Below, in pieces: positions 23,020 through 34,080 of a stretch of 64,000 bases of DNA. The translations under genes were made by a program, and so were the position numbers. This DNA comes from Angiostrongylus vasorum. Its lineage: Eukaryota > Nematoda > Chromadorea > Rhabditida > Metastrongylidae. The notes beneath the pieces were generated by a model. The model ran no database searches and had not been told where the DNA came from. It was given only the letters and a program-made list of their open reading frames with translations. Location: the NCBI GenBank assembly GCA_018806985.1, contig JADANN010000202.1, positions 558,001 to 622,000 on the forward strand, given 5' to 3'. The stretch's first letter is position 1; each line of letters opens with the position of its first letter.

Positions 23020-23560
23020 TCAATGATCGATGCGAACGTACGGGGCGAGATCAAGTGTGGTCTCGGAGCAATCCTCCCTGCTATTCATTGTAGGATTTTT
23101 GGCATTTATCCAAAAAGCCTCAAGAAGCTTAAGCGTTGGTGTTTCAGGATCCAGCACGAGGAAAGTAGCTTTTTATATCAAAATCGTCTCCGCCATGATT
23201 TTGTATCCTATGCGTCCCTAGCGCGGTATTAGTCTCAATTTTCGTTTGCAATGTAGGTGTTCTTTCATACGGATGCATAAACGCCTTCCGTTTCGCAGAT
23301 GTATTCATCTCCGCAACCATTACAATAGATCAGGCAAATCGTACCTGAACTCATGCAGTCACCGTTCCTACCATAAGGGCAAATTACGCAATTTTGTGTT
23401 CCACATAGACTGTCATGCAGTCGGCTACGAACTAATTGACGACGAAGAGCATCGGCTGGTGTTTCTACTATCGCTACCGATTCCTCTAGACCTGCCCTTC
23501 TTTAGCATCGCTTTATAGCTATACTTACTTCATCGCTAATAAAGGGCAGCACAAATGGGA
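23020..23560 (-). pseudogene. PLE-2 GIY-YIG endonuclease domain
   Basis: The minus strand reads TQNCVICPYGRNGDCMSSGT, then CLIYCNGCGDEYICETE (the GIY-YIG core, with Gly replaced by Cys after the YI). Toward the end come [20 protein letters not shown] and a stop at 23020. Reading frames change between these parts. Confidence 0.8.
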
Positions 23561-23735
23561 TTTTCTTTTGGCCAAGTGTTTGGATTTGGGGGCGTCGCTC
23601 TCCTTTTAAACTTATCTCGTCGGGGTTAGTACTTTCGGAACCATTGGAGATAGCTATTTGCCGAGCCAAGTCGCGCGATTCTTACTTTAGCTCCCTAGTT
23701 GTGCACACACAGGTGGCTGTTCGAAACATTTTTTC

Positions 23736-24389
23736 TCATAATCGCCCTCTTTGTCTCTTTGTGTTTGAGGGATGGGAAGAGAGGAAATGAACGAAGGTGC
23801 TTTCGTTACTTGGTTTTCGGTACCATTTTGTCGGGTAACCGCTACTTGATATGTTTATTTGGACGTTTAGAAACGGAAGGCAGTTTTCTTTCGGTTTCTC
23901 CCGGCTGAACTTGATGTACTCAGATTGCTCATCCAATAATTCAAAGCATTTGTCCATCTCCTCTTGAGTAGAGAAAATGACAAAACAGTCATGTATGTAT
24001 CTGCAGTAGAGTAGCAGCCGGAGATCGAAAACCTGGGCTTCTACACTAGACATAAACCCAATGGCAAGGCTTGGTGCCAACCGCTGTCCCATTGCCAGCT
24101 CTCTCATTTGCGCGTAATATTTCCCAGACCATCTGAAAATCGAGCAGTATAGGCACTCTTTTAAGAGAGCTATAAGCCGCTGAATAGACAGGCCACGTAT
24201 ATGTATTCCTCCTTCATGTTTAACAAGAAGTTCGTGGATGGCTTGCATTTCGGAGTCATACGATACGTTAGCGTAGAGCGCGGAAACATCGAAAGACTCC
24301 ATCACGTACGCGTTATTAGGAGACGCGTTACGTAGACGTTCTAGGAAGATTTCGGTGTTCGTGAGATGAAATGGGATTTGGTTAAGCAA
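23736..24389 (-). pseudogene. PLE-2 reverse transcriptase (YIHD mutant)
   Basis: A 217-codon open frame on the minus strand carrying most of the RT fingers and palm. It contains AYVMESFDVSALYANVSYDS, ELAMGQRLAPSLAIGFMSSV and LYCRYIHDCFVIFSTQEEMD, then LPFLNVQINISSSGY. Motif C is YIHD instead of YIDD: GAT has become CAT near 23977, so a catalytic Asp is lost. The frame is otherwise long and clean, which suggests a fairly young copy. Confidence 0.9.
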
Positions 24390-24593
24390 CTGGGTGAGTA
24401 TTAGGCCTAGAAATCATGTTATTCTATCCGTTGGCCCGTCTACGCAGCTGACGATGGGTCTAACCTTGAAGGATGTTGGGTTGGTTGACGCAAGGTCATC
24501 AGGTGAGACTAACTTACGTGTTTTAATAAATATAACACGGAACACGTTGATCTATTTGCCTTATCACTGACTGATAGTCTAATGGTCTTTGAA

Positions 24594-25211
24594 TCAATTA
24601 AATCTATAATTTCTCGCAGACCACATTTTTGCGGGGGTTGTAAGGTTAGAGACAAACTTTCTACGGCGATAGTGATTTAAGATTTTGAGAACGCCGTCTG
24701 AAAACATTCGGGATTTCTTCCACGTTAGGGTCCTGTCTAAAAACGCTCTAGGAAAAGGATACGGTGGTAGTCTCGCCACTTCTTGACTTTCTTTCTTATT
24801 CAATAATTCCTCCTTGGCCTGACAGCTGAGTCGATCTTGAAGCTCATACAAATTGCATGCGATCTTACGCACGGTTGTCTTAGAAAGGGGTTGTGATGGT
24901 GCAAAGCTTGGGCGCAGTTCGAATAGTGAGTGCGGGCTCTCAGGTATGGTCATACCCCCAAGTATGATGACCCTGGGTTTCCTTGGTGCACTGTCAACCG
25001 TATTTTGACTGCAATCAAAAGCGCAAACAGTTCTTTTATGGTTTCTTGAAGCTGAGATGTGTGAGTTACTCAAAAGATTCTCGAACTTTCGTCGTAGAGT
25101 TATTTTTGCATTAGACCTAATATTATTGCATATCAATATTGACCCACCAACCACTCTCGTCCAAAGGTGATCCTCCAAATACAAAGCAAAAAAAATGTTC
25201 CTTCGACACAC
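24594..25211 (-). pseudogene. PLE-2 N-terminal domain
   Basis: A 205-codon minus-strand frame containing RKFENLLSNSHISASRN, TIPESPHSLFELRPSFAPSQ and VLKILNHYRRRKFVSNL. It is homologous to 14319-14789 of PLE-1. Downstream on the minus strand the DKGG region is reached as LSVSDK near 24565 and then skips straight to CSVLY. About 50-60 codons present in PLE-1 are therefore deleted. Confidence 0.75.
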
Positions 25212-25213
25212 AC

Positions 25214-25513
25214 TTATTCATTCTGGCGTACACTTTCGTTCCGCTTGCTTCGTAGTGTGACTCTAAGTAGGTCCATTTCGATGCGTCGTACTTGTTGGCT
25301 GCCCTCTGCTTGACCGCATATCTCGTGAAGTCGCTTTCGTTTTATAAACTTCGGCACGACTCGTTGTTGAAAACAGCGGCGCAGAAAGTTGATTTGTTGT
25401 CTGCCTAAGATAATCTTTTGTCGCAGTGAAAAGGCCTCTTTCACAAGTCGAAAGTATTCTGCTGGTACATCTTGTAACAGTTCCCAGGATCGACTTCCTA
25501 TTAACCTCGGCAT
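25214..25513 (-). pseudogene. PLE-2 reading-frame start
   Basis: A 99-codon minus-strand frame starting MPRLIGSRSWELL at 25513. The DNA of this start is the ATGCCGAGGTTAATAG word found just downstream of the hammerhead in other copies, so the PLE protein starts inside the terminal repeat. It is rich in Arg, Lys and Gln and holds a probable helical stretch. One stop separates it from the next frame. Confidence 0.7.
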
Positions 25514-25995
25514 TGGATTATAAATCCATCGTTTTCACTCCGAGCAATCACAAGGTTGTTAAACAGCCTACGTTTCCTTCCGTACAATAACACACATACA
25601 ACACAATCATAGCTGACGTTTCGGCAGAATCGTCTTCTTCAGCGGCTGGAAGGGTACACTAATATGTAATTTACTAGGTCAAACGCTTCATTAGCACAAA
25701 CAGAAAGATGAGAATCTAAGTGGTAGTCACATGGTCAACAGCTTCTCGAAAAAACCCACCGTTTTTACGTGCCTTCCACTGAGGAAGAGCAGCTGTTCAG
25801 AGTCTCATATGGCTGACGATTGCACCTCCCCAGATCAACGATCGATAGGAAGAGTACGGGGCGAGATCACTTGTGCTCTCGGGGAATTCCTCCCTACTGT
25901 TCATTGTAGGGTTTTCGGCATTTATCCAAAAAGCCTAAAGAAAATCGAAGGTTTCGCCTCACCGATATCGCTTTTTATCCCAAAATCTACGTAAA
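25514..25995 (-). mobile_element. PLE-2 second tandem unit, truncated
   Basis: The terminal repeat with a hammerhead, then the 3' end of the GIY-YIG region (minus strand FWINAEN-like; compare 23090-23130), cut at about 25995 where an RTE fragment begins. It is in the same orientation as PLE-2. Confidence 0.8.
25615..25642 (-). ncRNA. hammerhead ribozyme core, PLE-2 right repeat
   Basis: Same core as 22799-22826 (CTGAAGA..GAAACGTC). The stem I partner before the core has changed (CAGCCG instead of CAGGCT). Confidence 0.65.
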
Positions 25996-25999
25996 GTTA

Positions 26000-26545
26000 G
26001 ACCACCATCTCCGTTGTGCAAGATTTCATTTCACGCGGAAAAGAGAAAAAAGGCGCTAAATTCAAAAAACCAACTCCTAGAACCACCATAAACTGAGGTT
26101 TATTCAACTTATTGTTTGACTGTTGGATAGATGCCATTCTTGACAACATCGACGAAGAATAAGATTACAATCAGCTCATTCAACATATCGTCAACGTTAT
26201 GAAAGCTGAGAGTTCGAAAGCTACCAGGAAACTCCAGAGCCTGTCTCCCACAAACATTCGAGCTGATACGCCAGCGTTGAATCTCACGAGCTATAGAGAA
26301 CCGCTAACTCACGACCGAACTTGCAAAACAATGCAGACTGGCGATAAAAAGAAGACTTTAAAGAAAGAATGGCAACAGTTATGGCCGAAGCAGCAGAGGC
26401 TGGAAAAAGCATTCGCAAAGCCTGCCGAAACTTAGCTAATTACAAAACGAAGATGGTTGTACTTTTTTACGCCTAGACGGAACAGACAGCTTCCAGAAAG
26501 GCACTGGAGAAAATGGTCCACGATTATTACTCGGGAACGAATACA
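26000..26545 (+). mobile_element. RTE non-LTR fragment, internal
   Basis: Closely parallels 51900-52430 of the RTE element in the bestrophin gene, including GCTAAATTCAAAAAACC, ACATCGACGAAGAATA and GACGGAACAGACAGC. It holds the linker between endonuclease and RT, with frameshifts. It has no 3' end, so it was probably truncated by rearrangement rather than by 5' truncation alone. Confidence 0.82.
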
Positions 26546-26599
26546 TTGGTGAAGCGGGTAGACCACCTTGTAACGGCATGAAGCAGAGCCTAGTTGGGA

Positions 26600-27130
26600 A
26601 ACTTAAAATCAAATAAAACACTTTATTAAACGTCCATAAGACGCTTAGGCATAACGTAGAACACTTTGAACTGAAAATCACTATCATCGCACAGGAATCT
26701 GAAGTATCAGCTAGTAAAACTCTCGGAGTGTTTTGGTTCCAGAAATCCAAAAATGAACCTCAGCGAGGAGTGCTTTATGGTAACGCCTAACCTCGTGCCA
26801 TATATCAAGCTAATTTTTTTGAGCTGGTATAGGCGAAGTACTTAACCATGCAGGACTCTCTGCTACTGTTCTACAGAAATAATTGAATGACTTGTGAAGA
26901 ACAATACGGTGAGTGTTTAAAAGAAGCTGTTCGTTATCCCAATAAAATTTTTTGCATTTTTTGCATCAAGTAGTATCCGCTGATGTTTTGAAAATGTTTG
27001 GCTGAAGACAGGACGTGTCCATTTAACCCTTCCAAGCCCTGAAGAAGGAGAAGCTGCCGAAACGTCAGCGTGTATTGAATAGATCTTGTTATTAACAATG
27101 TCTGCTCAGGAAGAAAATACTGACTCGCTG
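26600..27130 (+). mobile_element. PLE 3' fragment in opposite orientation
   Basis: The plus strand reads KTLGVFWFQKSKNEPQRGV near 26715-26772, matching the KTLEEFWINSKNPKMN end of the PLE endonuclease. A hammerhead follows at 27039-27066. A worn ACTCCAGGATTAATAG near 27135 may be a remnant of the next unit's start. Confidence 0.7.
27039..27066 (+). ncRNA. hammerhead ribozyme core
   Basis: CTGAAGA (27039-27045), extra A, GG..CC stem II region GGAGAAGCTGCC, GAAA (27059-27062), CGTC (27063-27066), AGC. Stem II is weaker than in other copies. Confidence 0.62.
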
Positions 27131-27171
27131 ACCAACTCCAGGATTAATAGAAAGCATATAATGGAAAAAAA

Positions 27172-27454
27172 GGGCGAGTGTGGTGCAGTGGTTGGAGGCG
27201 CCACTGCGACACAAACGTGGAATCGAAATCGATCCACGCGTACATAGCCCACCAAGCCTTCCATCTCTCCGGGTTCGGCAAATTGGTACTAGACTTGTCT
27301 GGGAGGATAGTAGCACTGGCTCGATACATCATTAGGCCATCGCGAGTCATTGTAAAGGCCAGATATGCATTCAATCACTTCCAACGATACTTAGTGAAGT
27401 CGAATGCATGGCGCATCCCGCAGGGATTGAACGCCGAGAGCTTTATCCTTTATG
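27172..27454 (+). repeat. SINE1 (tRNA-derived)
   Basis: Full copy with head GGTGCAGTGGTTGGAGG, central block and tail CGAGAGCTTTATCCTTTAT. The A and B boxes are slightly altered. Confidence 0.87.
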
Positions 27455-27459
27455 TCATG

Positions 27460-27738
27460 GAAGTTATTTTCGGCCTTGATCAACCCCTGAAATGTAGAAT
27501 GCGCAAGGCATTCATCTTCATTAAGCAACGTAGAGTTAAATTAATGGATATCTGGCTTATAGAATGACTTGCTGTGGTCTACTGTAGGATAAGTCGGAGT
27601 TTATTATCTCATTTACAAGTCAACTATCAATTTGTAAATTTGAAGGGACGTCTTGGTGAGGCCGAAGTGTGGGATCGAGCCAACAACCATTTTGCGTTCC
27701 AGGGTGTCTCTAATCATTGGGCTATATGTGCCCTTGAA
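27460..27738 (-). repeat. SINE1, diverged, tail-to-tail with previous
   Basis: The inverted neighbour of the preceding SINE1. It is recognised by CTTGATCAACCCCTGA, CATTCATCTTCATTAAGC, GGTGAGGCC and GGGATCGAGCC, ending near GGGCACATATAGC on the minus strand. Confidence 0.65.
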
Positions 27739-27879
27739 TACAGATAAGATAGATGGAATGTGCAGATACAAATCTATAAAAAAAATCGTGAAATTTGTCA
27801 TTTTGTAGATGGAGGTGATGCCATTGATCTGAACACATGATCACCAGATGAATTCTCCAGTTAATTCTCTATATTATTG

Positions 27880-28830
27880 TTAAACGAAAGCGAGGTGTTG
27901 GTCTACTCTTCATTCAAGAGCGAGCCATTTTCCGGCGAATTTCGCCTTCCTCATAGCATGGGAAGGTCAAGTTGATTGCAGAGAGAGAATGCTAAACCAA
28001 GATTTCAATCCCATTGAAAACAAAATAACTTCGTTTCTCACTGACCGCTTTCTATAAGTCTTCCACTGAGTACATCACGTGGAGGGCAGCTGCGGAGAGT
28101 TCACATGGAAGTGCAATGTGCCTATCTTACATGAAAATATGTCTTAAACACTGTGTGAGATCACGTGTGATTATAAGGCATTCCTCCCTATAGTTCATTT
28201 TCTGACTCTTGGAATTAATCCAAAACGCTCCGAGAGTTTTAGCAACTGATACTCCAGATTCCTGTTTCGAGAATAGTGATTTTTTACTTCAAAGTGTTCT
28301 TTGTTTTGTCTAAGCGTCATATGAGCATTAGGTGTTCCAATTAGGTTCTCCTCTATATGGTGACAAGGTTATCTACCCGTTTCACTAATATACTCGTCCC
28401 CATGTTTTACAAGAGATCAGAAAAACCGTACCCGTGCTCATACAATCACCATTTCTACAGTGAAGGCTATGGGAGGGACCTTGTTTTCGCTAGACTTGTC
28501 GTTAGAGGCTTTGTGTTTCCTCTAATCCCATACCGAGAGGCTACAGTTTTGAAGCCATTGGAAATGGATGTTTTCAGCTCCAAGTTCATAGATCCGCGTT
28601 CTGTTCTCTTTCTGTTTTTTGTGAGAGAGGTGGTGACACGTCAGTATACCTTTGTTACTCGGCTTTTGGTGCTAATTGTTGACAAAGCCGTTTTCGAGTA
28701 GGTTAGTTTGAACTTCCAAAAGTGTAAACCACTATTTTTTCGGTTTCTTCTGAGTGGATTTCTTATACTCTGACCGTTCGTTCAAGAAGTCAAAGCACCT
28801 GTCCATCTCTTTTTGTGTGTGGAGTAGACG
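27880..28830 (-). mobile_element. old PLE relic (PLE-1 type)
   Basis: Minus-strand remains of terminal repeat, endonuclease and RT. The repeat shows GAGGAAGGCGAAATTCGCC near 27935-27955 followed by GGAAAA where GAAACG is expected. Endonuclease debris lies near 28380-28450 and RT debris near 28680-28830 (TTGACTTCTTGAACGAACGG). Heavily mutated. Confidence 0.7.
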
Positions 28831-29904
28831 ACAAAAAGAATATATCTTAGCGTCATTGTGGTCGTGTATAGAGTTGACGAAGATTTCGACACAATTGTCG
28901 CTTGTTCTCAAAGCAAGTCCTTCATGTTGCTCGAATAATTCACATTATCTAAACTCTTCATTCAAAATCTTTTGTCATATCATAGGGCATTCACTGTCTT
29001 TCATTAACTCTCTCTCTCTCTGAACTTTGTTTATAACCTTTTACGAAGTCGCTGGCTGTCGCCACTTTGTAAGTCGTTTCCCTCTTTTTCATGAGGCAAT
29101 AATGGGACTTGATTTCGTGTACTTCGTGATTTAATTATAAAGTTATGGACTTGTAGATGGTAGCAAAAGTATTTCTCGAAATCAAGAACTATAAAAATAC
29201 CATAACCTCTAGAGAGTGCTTACCATAAAAAATACCGTAGGCAGCCAAAAATTAGGCAGAACTAGGAAGTTACGTGCTCAATACACAGGTACCTCCTGCA
29301 TACGAATCTCGCAATCGACCCTGCTAACCGACCGTTTTGTTAATCTGTGTGATCAAATTAGGTGTTCATAGTAGAGGAAAACCTTTAACTGTAGACATGC
29401 AAGGCAATTCCTTTTATTCTCAGCACCTTAGCACGTCTGTGATCGTCAACGTTGCATCTTTGTTTGGAAAGACGGCACCGGAACCATAAAGGTTGTATCA
29501 AAAAACCGGGCGACGTGTTCCAACAGAATGAAAAACAGCTCAAGTTTCTCAAATAACAGCCATTATACAAAATTATCTGCATCGTCTGCATTCCTGTTGA
29601 CATCCCATGGAGTTTAGAAGACAATGATGGACACCTTTCTTCACTTTATGGCCTCAGAATTGCTCAGTGAGTCAATTTCCCTAAATGACAGCAGGTGAAC
29701 TATGTTATCTCTCTGATACCTTTTCTACAGCTTTTGGAGACAAGGTAGGAACAGAAAGCTCGTAAGGCTCTGTAGCGAGATGAATTTGCTTTAGCAGGAG
29801 CTCCACAAAATGTTGAACCCCTTCTTAGCTCGATTGACCACATCAAAAACACTTACCTTGTTAGCATTTTATTTACTGCCTATTATCATTTAATAATTTA
29901 TAAT
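28831..29904. other. unannotated stretch
   Basis: No gene, RNA or repeat family recognised. Confidence 0.4.
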
Positions 29905-30230
29905 GCCTATAAGTAAATGAAAAGTTAACATTGTGATTTCGACTACAGCCTCAGTCAGCTTAACTAGGTTCGTTGCCCTATTTGGATTCCTTAGATCAAT
30001 CCCGTTGATGGGCGATTGCTGATGGCGCTGATCAATAGAACTAGCTGAGAGGCAGGCGAAACGAATGACTCGCATGGTGCAGTGGTGAACGCGTTACTCC
30101 CCGGAAAGGGTAATAGCGCGTTCGTTACCCACCTAGGGCACCTGCGGTCTGCAGTGTTGCAAATATCTCAGCATCATTGAAATTATATTTCGCAATATAC
30201 CTTGCCGTTAAAAAGAGTAGGCAGTAAATA
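29905..30230 (+). repeat. SINE2 (tRNA-derived), near full length
   Basis: AAAGTTAACATTGTGATTTC leader, then CAATCCCGTTGATGGGCGAT, AACTAGCTGAGAGGCAGG, a tRNA-like stretch (box A-like TGGTGCAGTGGTGAACGCG; box B-like GCGTTCGTTACCC), and GCAAATATCTCAGCATCATT to AAAAAGAGTAGGCAGTAAAT. The tRNA-like block lies inside the repeat, so either the true 5' end is at about 30065 or the unit is a composite. Confidence 0.8.
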
Positions 30231-31513
30231 AGTCAAAATCATTTAGTAATCGTTTCAGACAAAAAAGTAACAGACACTTGCTGTTCGGTGTTTTGCATAC
30301 ATCTCAACACCATTGTGGTTACCTAGCTTGTTGTACACTGCAGCTTGAAATCCAGGAATACCGTCCAAGCACGACCAGTCATGAAACCTCTGAAAAGGAT
30401 GGTAATAATGTTGTTATGCAAGAGTTTAACCTGAATGCAAATTGACTAAGATCGATAGCCTTTTTGACGAAATTCGGAGAAGATAGCAGGTAAATCTGCG
30501 AACTTCATATTTTCTTCAAGGGTTCCTTCTTTATCACACTTAATCCGCACTCATAAAGATTTTTTTGTCATTTTGCCACGCTCATTCCCTTATCTCATCA
30601 TTCGCCCCTTTTCAGAAGTTGTTCTTTCTTTTTTTCTTGAAGATACATCATTACACTGTATGGCCGCTCCAGAATGGGAAACTTATGCGGCAGTGAAAAT
30701 AAATGATGGTATTATTCTGCACGAAACACAGGCCGGATGATCGGAACCACATTACTTATTAGCAGTAGATATCGTCATACAACGAATGGTGAAAACTTCT
30801 CCTTTCTAAATGGCTAACAACTAACAGTGAATTTAAACGTCTTCCTCAGTCCATCCTACTCATGACCACCTTCAATGAATTACCGCATCATTATGGCTAG
30901 AGTTTATTGTAGCACTCGAATTGCCACGAACAGCTAGGTTTGTTTCTCGCTAGCAGAGTCATCCAAGTTAAAGTGAAGTCCGGCATTCCTATTCCTAGTC
31001 GCATATGTTGCAGTAGAAATCCATTAGAAAGATGACCGAGTAAATGACCGACTACTTTTCGATCATTTGCAGTGACATTGTAAGGTGATTTCGGGATTCC
31101 GGTCGCGAAAATATTGCAGAAGTACCAACATGTCTGTTAGCTGGAAGCTGTGCCGAGTGGCTACGATTCTTCTTGCTACGATCGTGCAAACACTCAAATT
31201 CAAGTCTAACTAGTCTAACTACTCTTTTTTGAGATTCTGTAGATATTATTGTAATCAATGGTGCTATCTTATTTTTGTATTGGACGTCCTCAAATGCCCA
31301 TACTACGGCGAATTGCATACAATGAACTAATTCACGGTGTCGTTAAGTAAACGGCTGGATGTCGTCCGGCAAACCGTTCTCGGCCAAACATTCCGTTTTT
31401 TTCTGTGATAACGATAACGTAGAGCAAATATTACCATTTGTACGTTTTCACAATGAATGATTGAATCAGTCGCACATAGTATTAAACGTGATCATTCGTT
31501 TCTATACTATTCC
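30231..31513. other. unannotated stretch
   Basis: AT-rich, with no recognisable gene or repeat. The 88-codon minus frame at 31052-31318 shows no motif or splice support. Confidence 0.4.
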
Positions 31514-31700
31514 TTCCCTCCCAACGGTTTACCGCCTCATCGTGGCTGGGAGGTTTCCTGGGTGTCGGGCTGCGATGTACAGCGGAGGGATTCATCCCAT
31601 CGGCAGGGTCTCCCAATTTAAGAAGGAACCTGGCGTTTTCATCAGGAAGCCCAGCTAGGAGCAAACCAATATCAGAATCCGCCACCGTCAAAGTGTCCAA
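31514..31700 (+). repeat. R4 repeat, 5' part
   Basis: CCAACGGTTTACCGCC start through CAGGGTCTCCCAATTT, then ATCAGGAAGCCCAGCT. The 3' half is missing. Confidence 0.82.
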
Positions 31701-31861
31701 GTGTCGAAGTATTGCGCTTCAGTTTTCCAAAGACCACTTTTTTTTATAGAAGTGGGTAATAAAAAAGTATTTCATATAATCCTTTGTTGAATCTTACCGG
31801 AATGAAGCATAGAAGTCATACTGCAGGGCAAAGTTATTCAATTTTATCTGCACCGTGTCAC

Positions 31862-32115
31862 CTCGTGCAATGCAGTGATTGGAGATGTCCTACAATAGAC
31901 ACATGGTGGGTTACTGGTCTAATCACTTACTAAATACAAAAAGCTCTCCATCGCTCCAGGGTCGTCACCGAGCATGTTTAGGGGGAATAAAACACTGGAC
32001 TGGTGCAGCGGCAGGTCCGCTTAACCAACTGCATAGGTTAGGTATGCGTTCAATCACGTCTACGAAGCTTAATCGAATCAAATTTATAGCTGATCCCCAT
32101 AGGGTTAACAAATGC
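31862..32115 (+). repeat. SINE1, strongly diverged
   Basis: Keeps GTGCAATGCAGTGATTGGAG, CCATCGCTCCAGGGTCG, GCGTTCAATCACGTCTACG, AAGCTTAATCGAATC and CATAGGGTTAAC in the family order. The central TACCAGACTTG word is lost. Confidence 0.6.
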
Positions 32116-32782
32116 CGATCGCTTAATGATTTATCGCTAGGTCATTGAAGTCCTCAAGAACAATGTCCCAGTTGGCCATTCATACGACTTAATATAAAAT
32201 TTGATATGTAATTATATCGGAGTGGTTTAACCTGTTTTCCCGAACCGATCACAATCACGTTGTTCGATGGGCATTCTCAAAATGTATGGAGCAGCTCTTC
32301 GTGATCGATCTACCGATCGATCTTTTCAAAGCGACACATTCGCTACTGTGCATGTCCGTAACCCGTACCGTATACATTCACCATTTCGTCAAATTACCCT
32401 ATCGTCGTCTTCAAATCATGAACTACGACATTGATTGGAGTGCTGGAGTCACCATAAACACCACTTGTGATTTCGTGAATACGATAAGGAAATAACAAAT
32501 TAGATAATATCTCTTCGATTTGAATTAATCGTACTATCGCCGATGTTTGATTTTTTTGGCTAGTGTTTTCGAAAACAACTCAACTCGCTACTCTTTTTTC
32601 AACCGTTTTAACATTTAAAGTTAAAGTGCTAAAAGTAGCGCAAAAATTCTCCTGTGGGTTTAACAGCGGAGGTTTCCTTAGTCACTAAGAGGATTCATAA
32701 CGTTCTTGCTCGTTTTCCAAAGTATTTTCGACTGCGGTTATCGTCCTGTAGTAAGCCAAAGTCAAAGCTGCTTCCAACATAA
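32116..32782. other. unannotated stretch
   Basis: No gene or repeat recognised. A 69-codon frame at 32286-32495 has no support. Confidence 0.4.
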
Positions 32783-33193
32783 ATGATGATTCATGAAGAA
32801 CAAAACATTCATGGTAACTGGGAAATAGTCTTTTGTTGGTTAAAGATCACCAGCTGTTGTGCATTTTTTAAAAATATGCTGCACGATTTACTTCATTACA
32901 AGAAGAAGCACTGCGCAAAAATGCATGTTATGAATTTCCACTTCTCGACATCATTCCTGAGGGCAGCTGTAGATAGGCTTCCTTCCTTACTGATCCATTT
33001 GTCATTATTCATTTTTCACTTTCTAATGACCTTCTCACTTCACTCGTTATTCATTTTCCTTCTGGATGAATCATTTCATTATCATCATGTGGGCGTGTTC
33101 GTGGCGAACATCACGACTTATCTGATTCTGGCCACCCTCTGGTTGAATCGCTACTGTGGACGAGGCACTGGAAGAACTCGCTCTACTTCATAA
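32783..33193 (+). CDS. possible terminal exon, hydrophobic protein
   Basis: A 136-codon open frame, the longest non-repeat frame in the intergenic part. The last 32 residues begin VFVANITTYLILATLWLNRY and end CGRGTGRTRSTS, a possible membrane helix followed by a basic tail. An AATAAA about 20 bases after the stop (near 33211) would suit a 3' end. The middle reads through a T-rich tract with no AG acceptor, which could be chance. No family recognised and no upstream exon found. Confidence 0.25.
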   Translation: MMIHEEQNIHGNWEIVFCWLKITSCCAFFKNMLHDLLHYKKKHCAKMHVMNFHFSTSFLRAAVDRLPSLLIHLSLFIFHFLMTFSLHSLFIFLLDESFHYHHVGVFVANITTYLILATLWLNRYCGRGTGRTRSTS

Positions 33194-33239
33194 ACTCTGG
33201 TTTTGATATCCAATAAACTGCGTTGTTTTTGCGGTATTT

Positions 33240-34080
33240 TCCATTTCTTCGTTCATCACTTCCTCATCTCTTCTTGTCCACAGAAAGGTCTTTTTTGCTT
33301 TCTACTTCGTCTTGTCTTATTTCGTTTTTTCCAGTCTTTTGTAGTTTCAAAGGAGTAAAAATGGTTATAGCAATACAATATTGCAAAACTTACCACCTCT
33401 GATCCCTTGATCGTCGAGTAATGCAAAAGGGTATAAAAAGGTCCATTTGTTCACTAGATTAATACAAGGCACCTAGAGTACGATAGTACTGTTTTTCATA
33501 ACTTCGACAAGAAATTCAGTAGAGGATGCCTAATTAACTCTGCCTTAGCATAGGTTCACTCCTAGCTAGACTTCCAGATGGAAATGTGAACCTTCTCTGA
33601 TTTTACTAGGTTTTATTGCAAGATGAAGACCTTCTGCATAGCAGTTTGACACCCAGGATCGCCCACCAGTAACGATATCGCCACAACCTATTCTGGTATT
33701 TATATGAATTGAACAATGTACAATGGACTAAATAGTGTAAGAATGTACAACTGTACGGATATTTTACTCCTGTGATGTTATTGGTGCTCACTTAGTCAGA
33801 ACCATGATACAAGCAAACATCACCGTGAAAAATGGGGAATATGATGTTGTTAGGACTTGATTGTGTGAGGGAGAATATCTGAGACATGGCGAGAACTATA
33901 GCGCACATCGAATTACTGTGGAAGAGTCGCAAAGAGGATGAAAGAAAGTACAGCGCCACGTGTGTATCAGATTTTTCTGCGCAAAGATTGCCGTTTAAGA
34001 TGCGGACTTTCGAATACAATGTGATAGTTCACGATTTCAAAATACGAGAACGACAGCTCTTCACTCAAGTAAAAGCTAAA
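33240..34080. other. unannotated stretch
   Basis: A 75-codon frame at 33886-34113 (+) looks mildly coding-like but has no splice context and ends inside a SINE. Not called. Confidence 0.4.

Larger units (their letters stand above)
22675..25513 (-). mobile_element. PLE-2: Penelope-like retroelement with direct terminal repeats
   Basis: A unit of about 2.8 kb coding on the minus strand. The sequence starting CCCAGGATCGACTTTCTATT at about 22672 recurs in the same orientation at about 25485, so a second unit follows head to tail. Minus-strand coding order is frames 25214-25513 and 24594-25211 (N-terminal), RT 23736-24389 and GIY-YIG about 23020-23560. It is broken by stops between frames, an internal deletion near 24553 and a mutated RT catalytic motif. 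It is of a different subfamily from PLE-1, with similar but clearly diverged ends. Confidence 0.88.
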
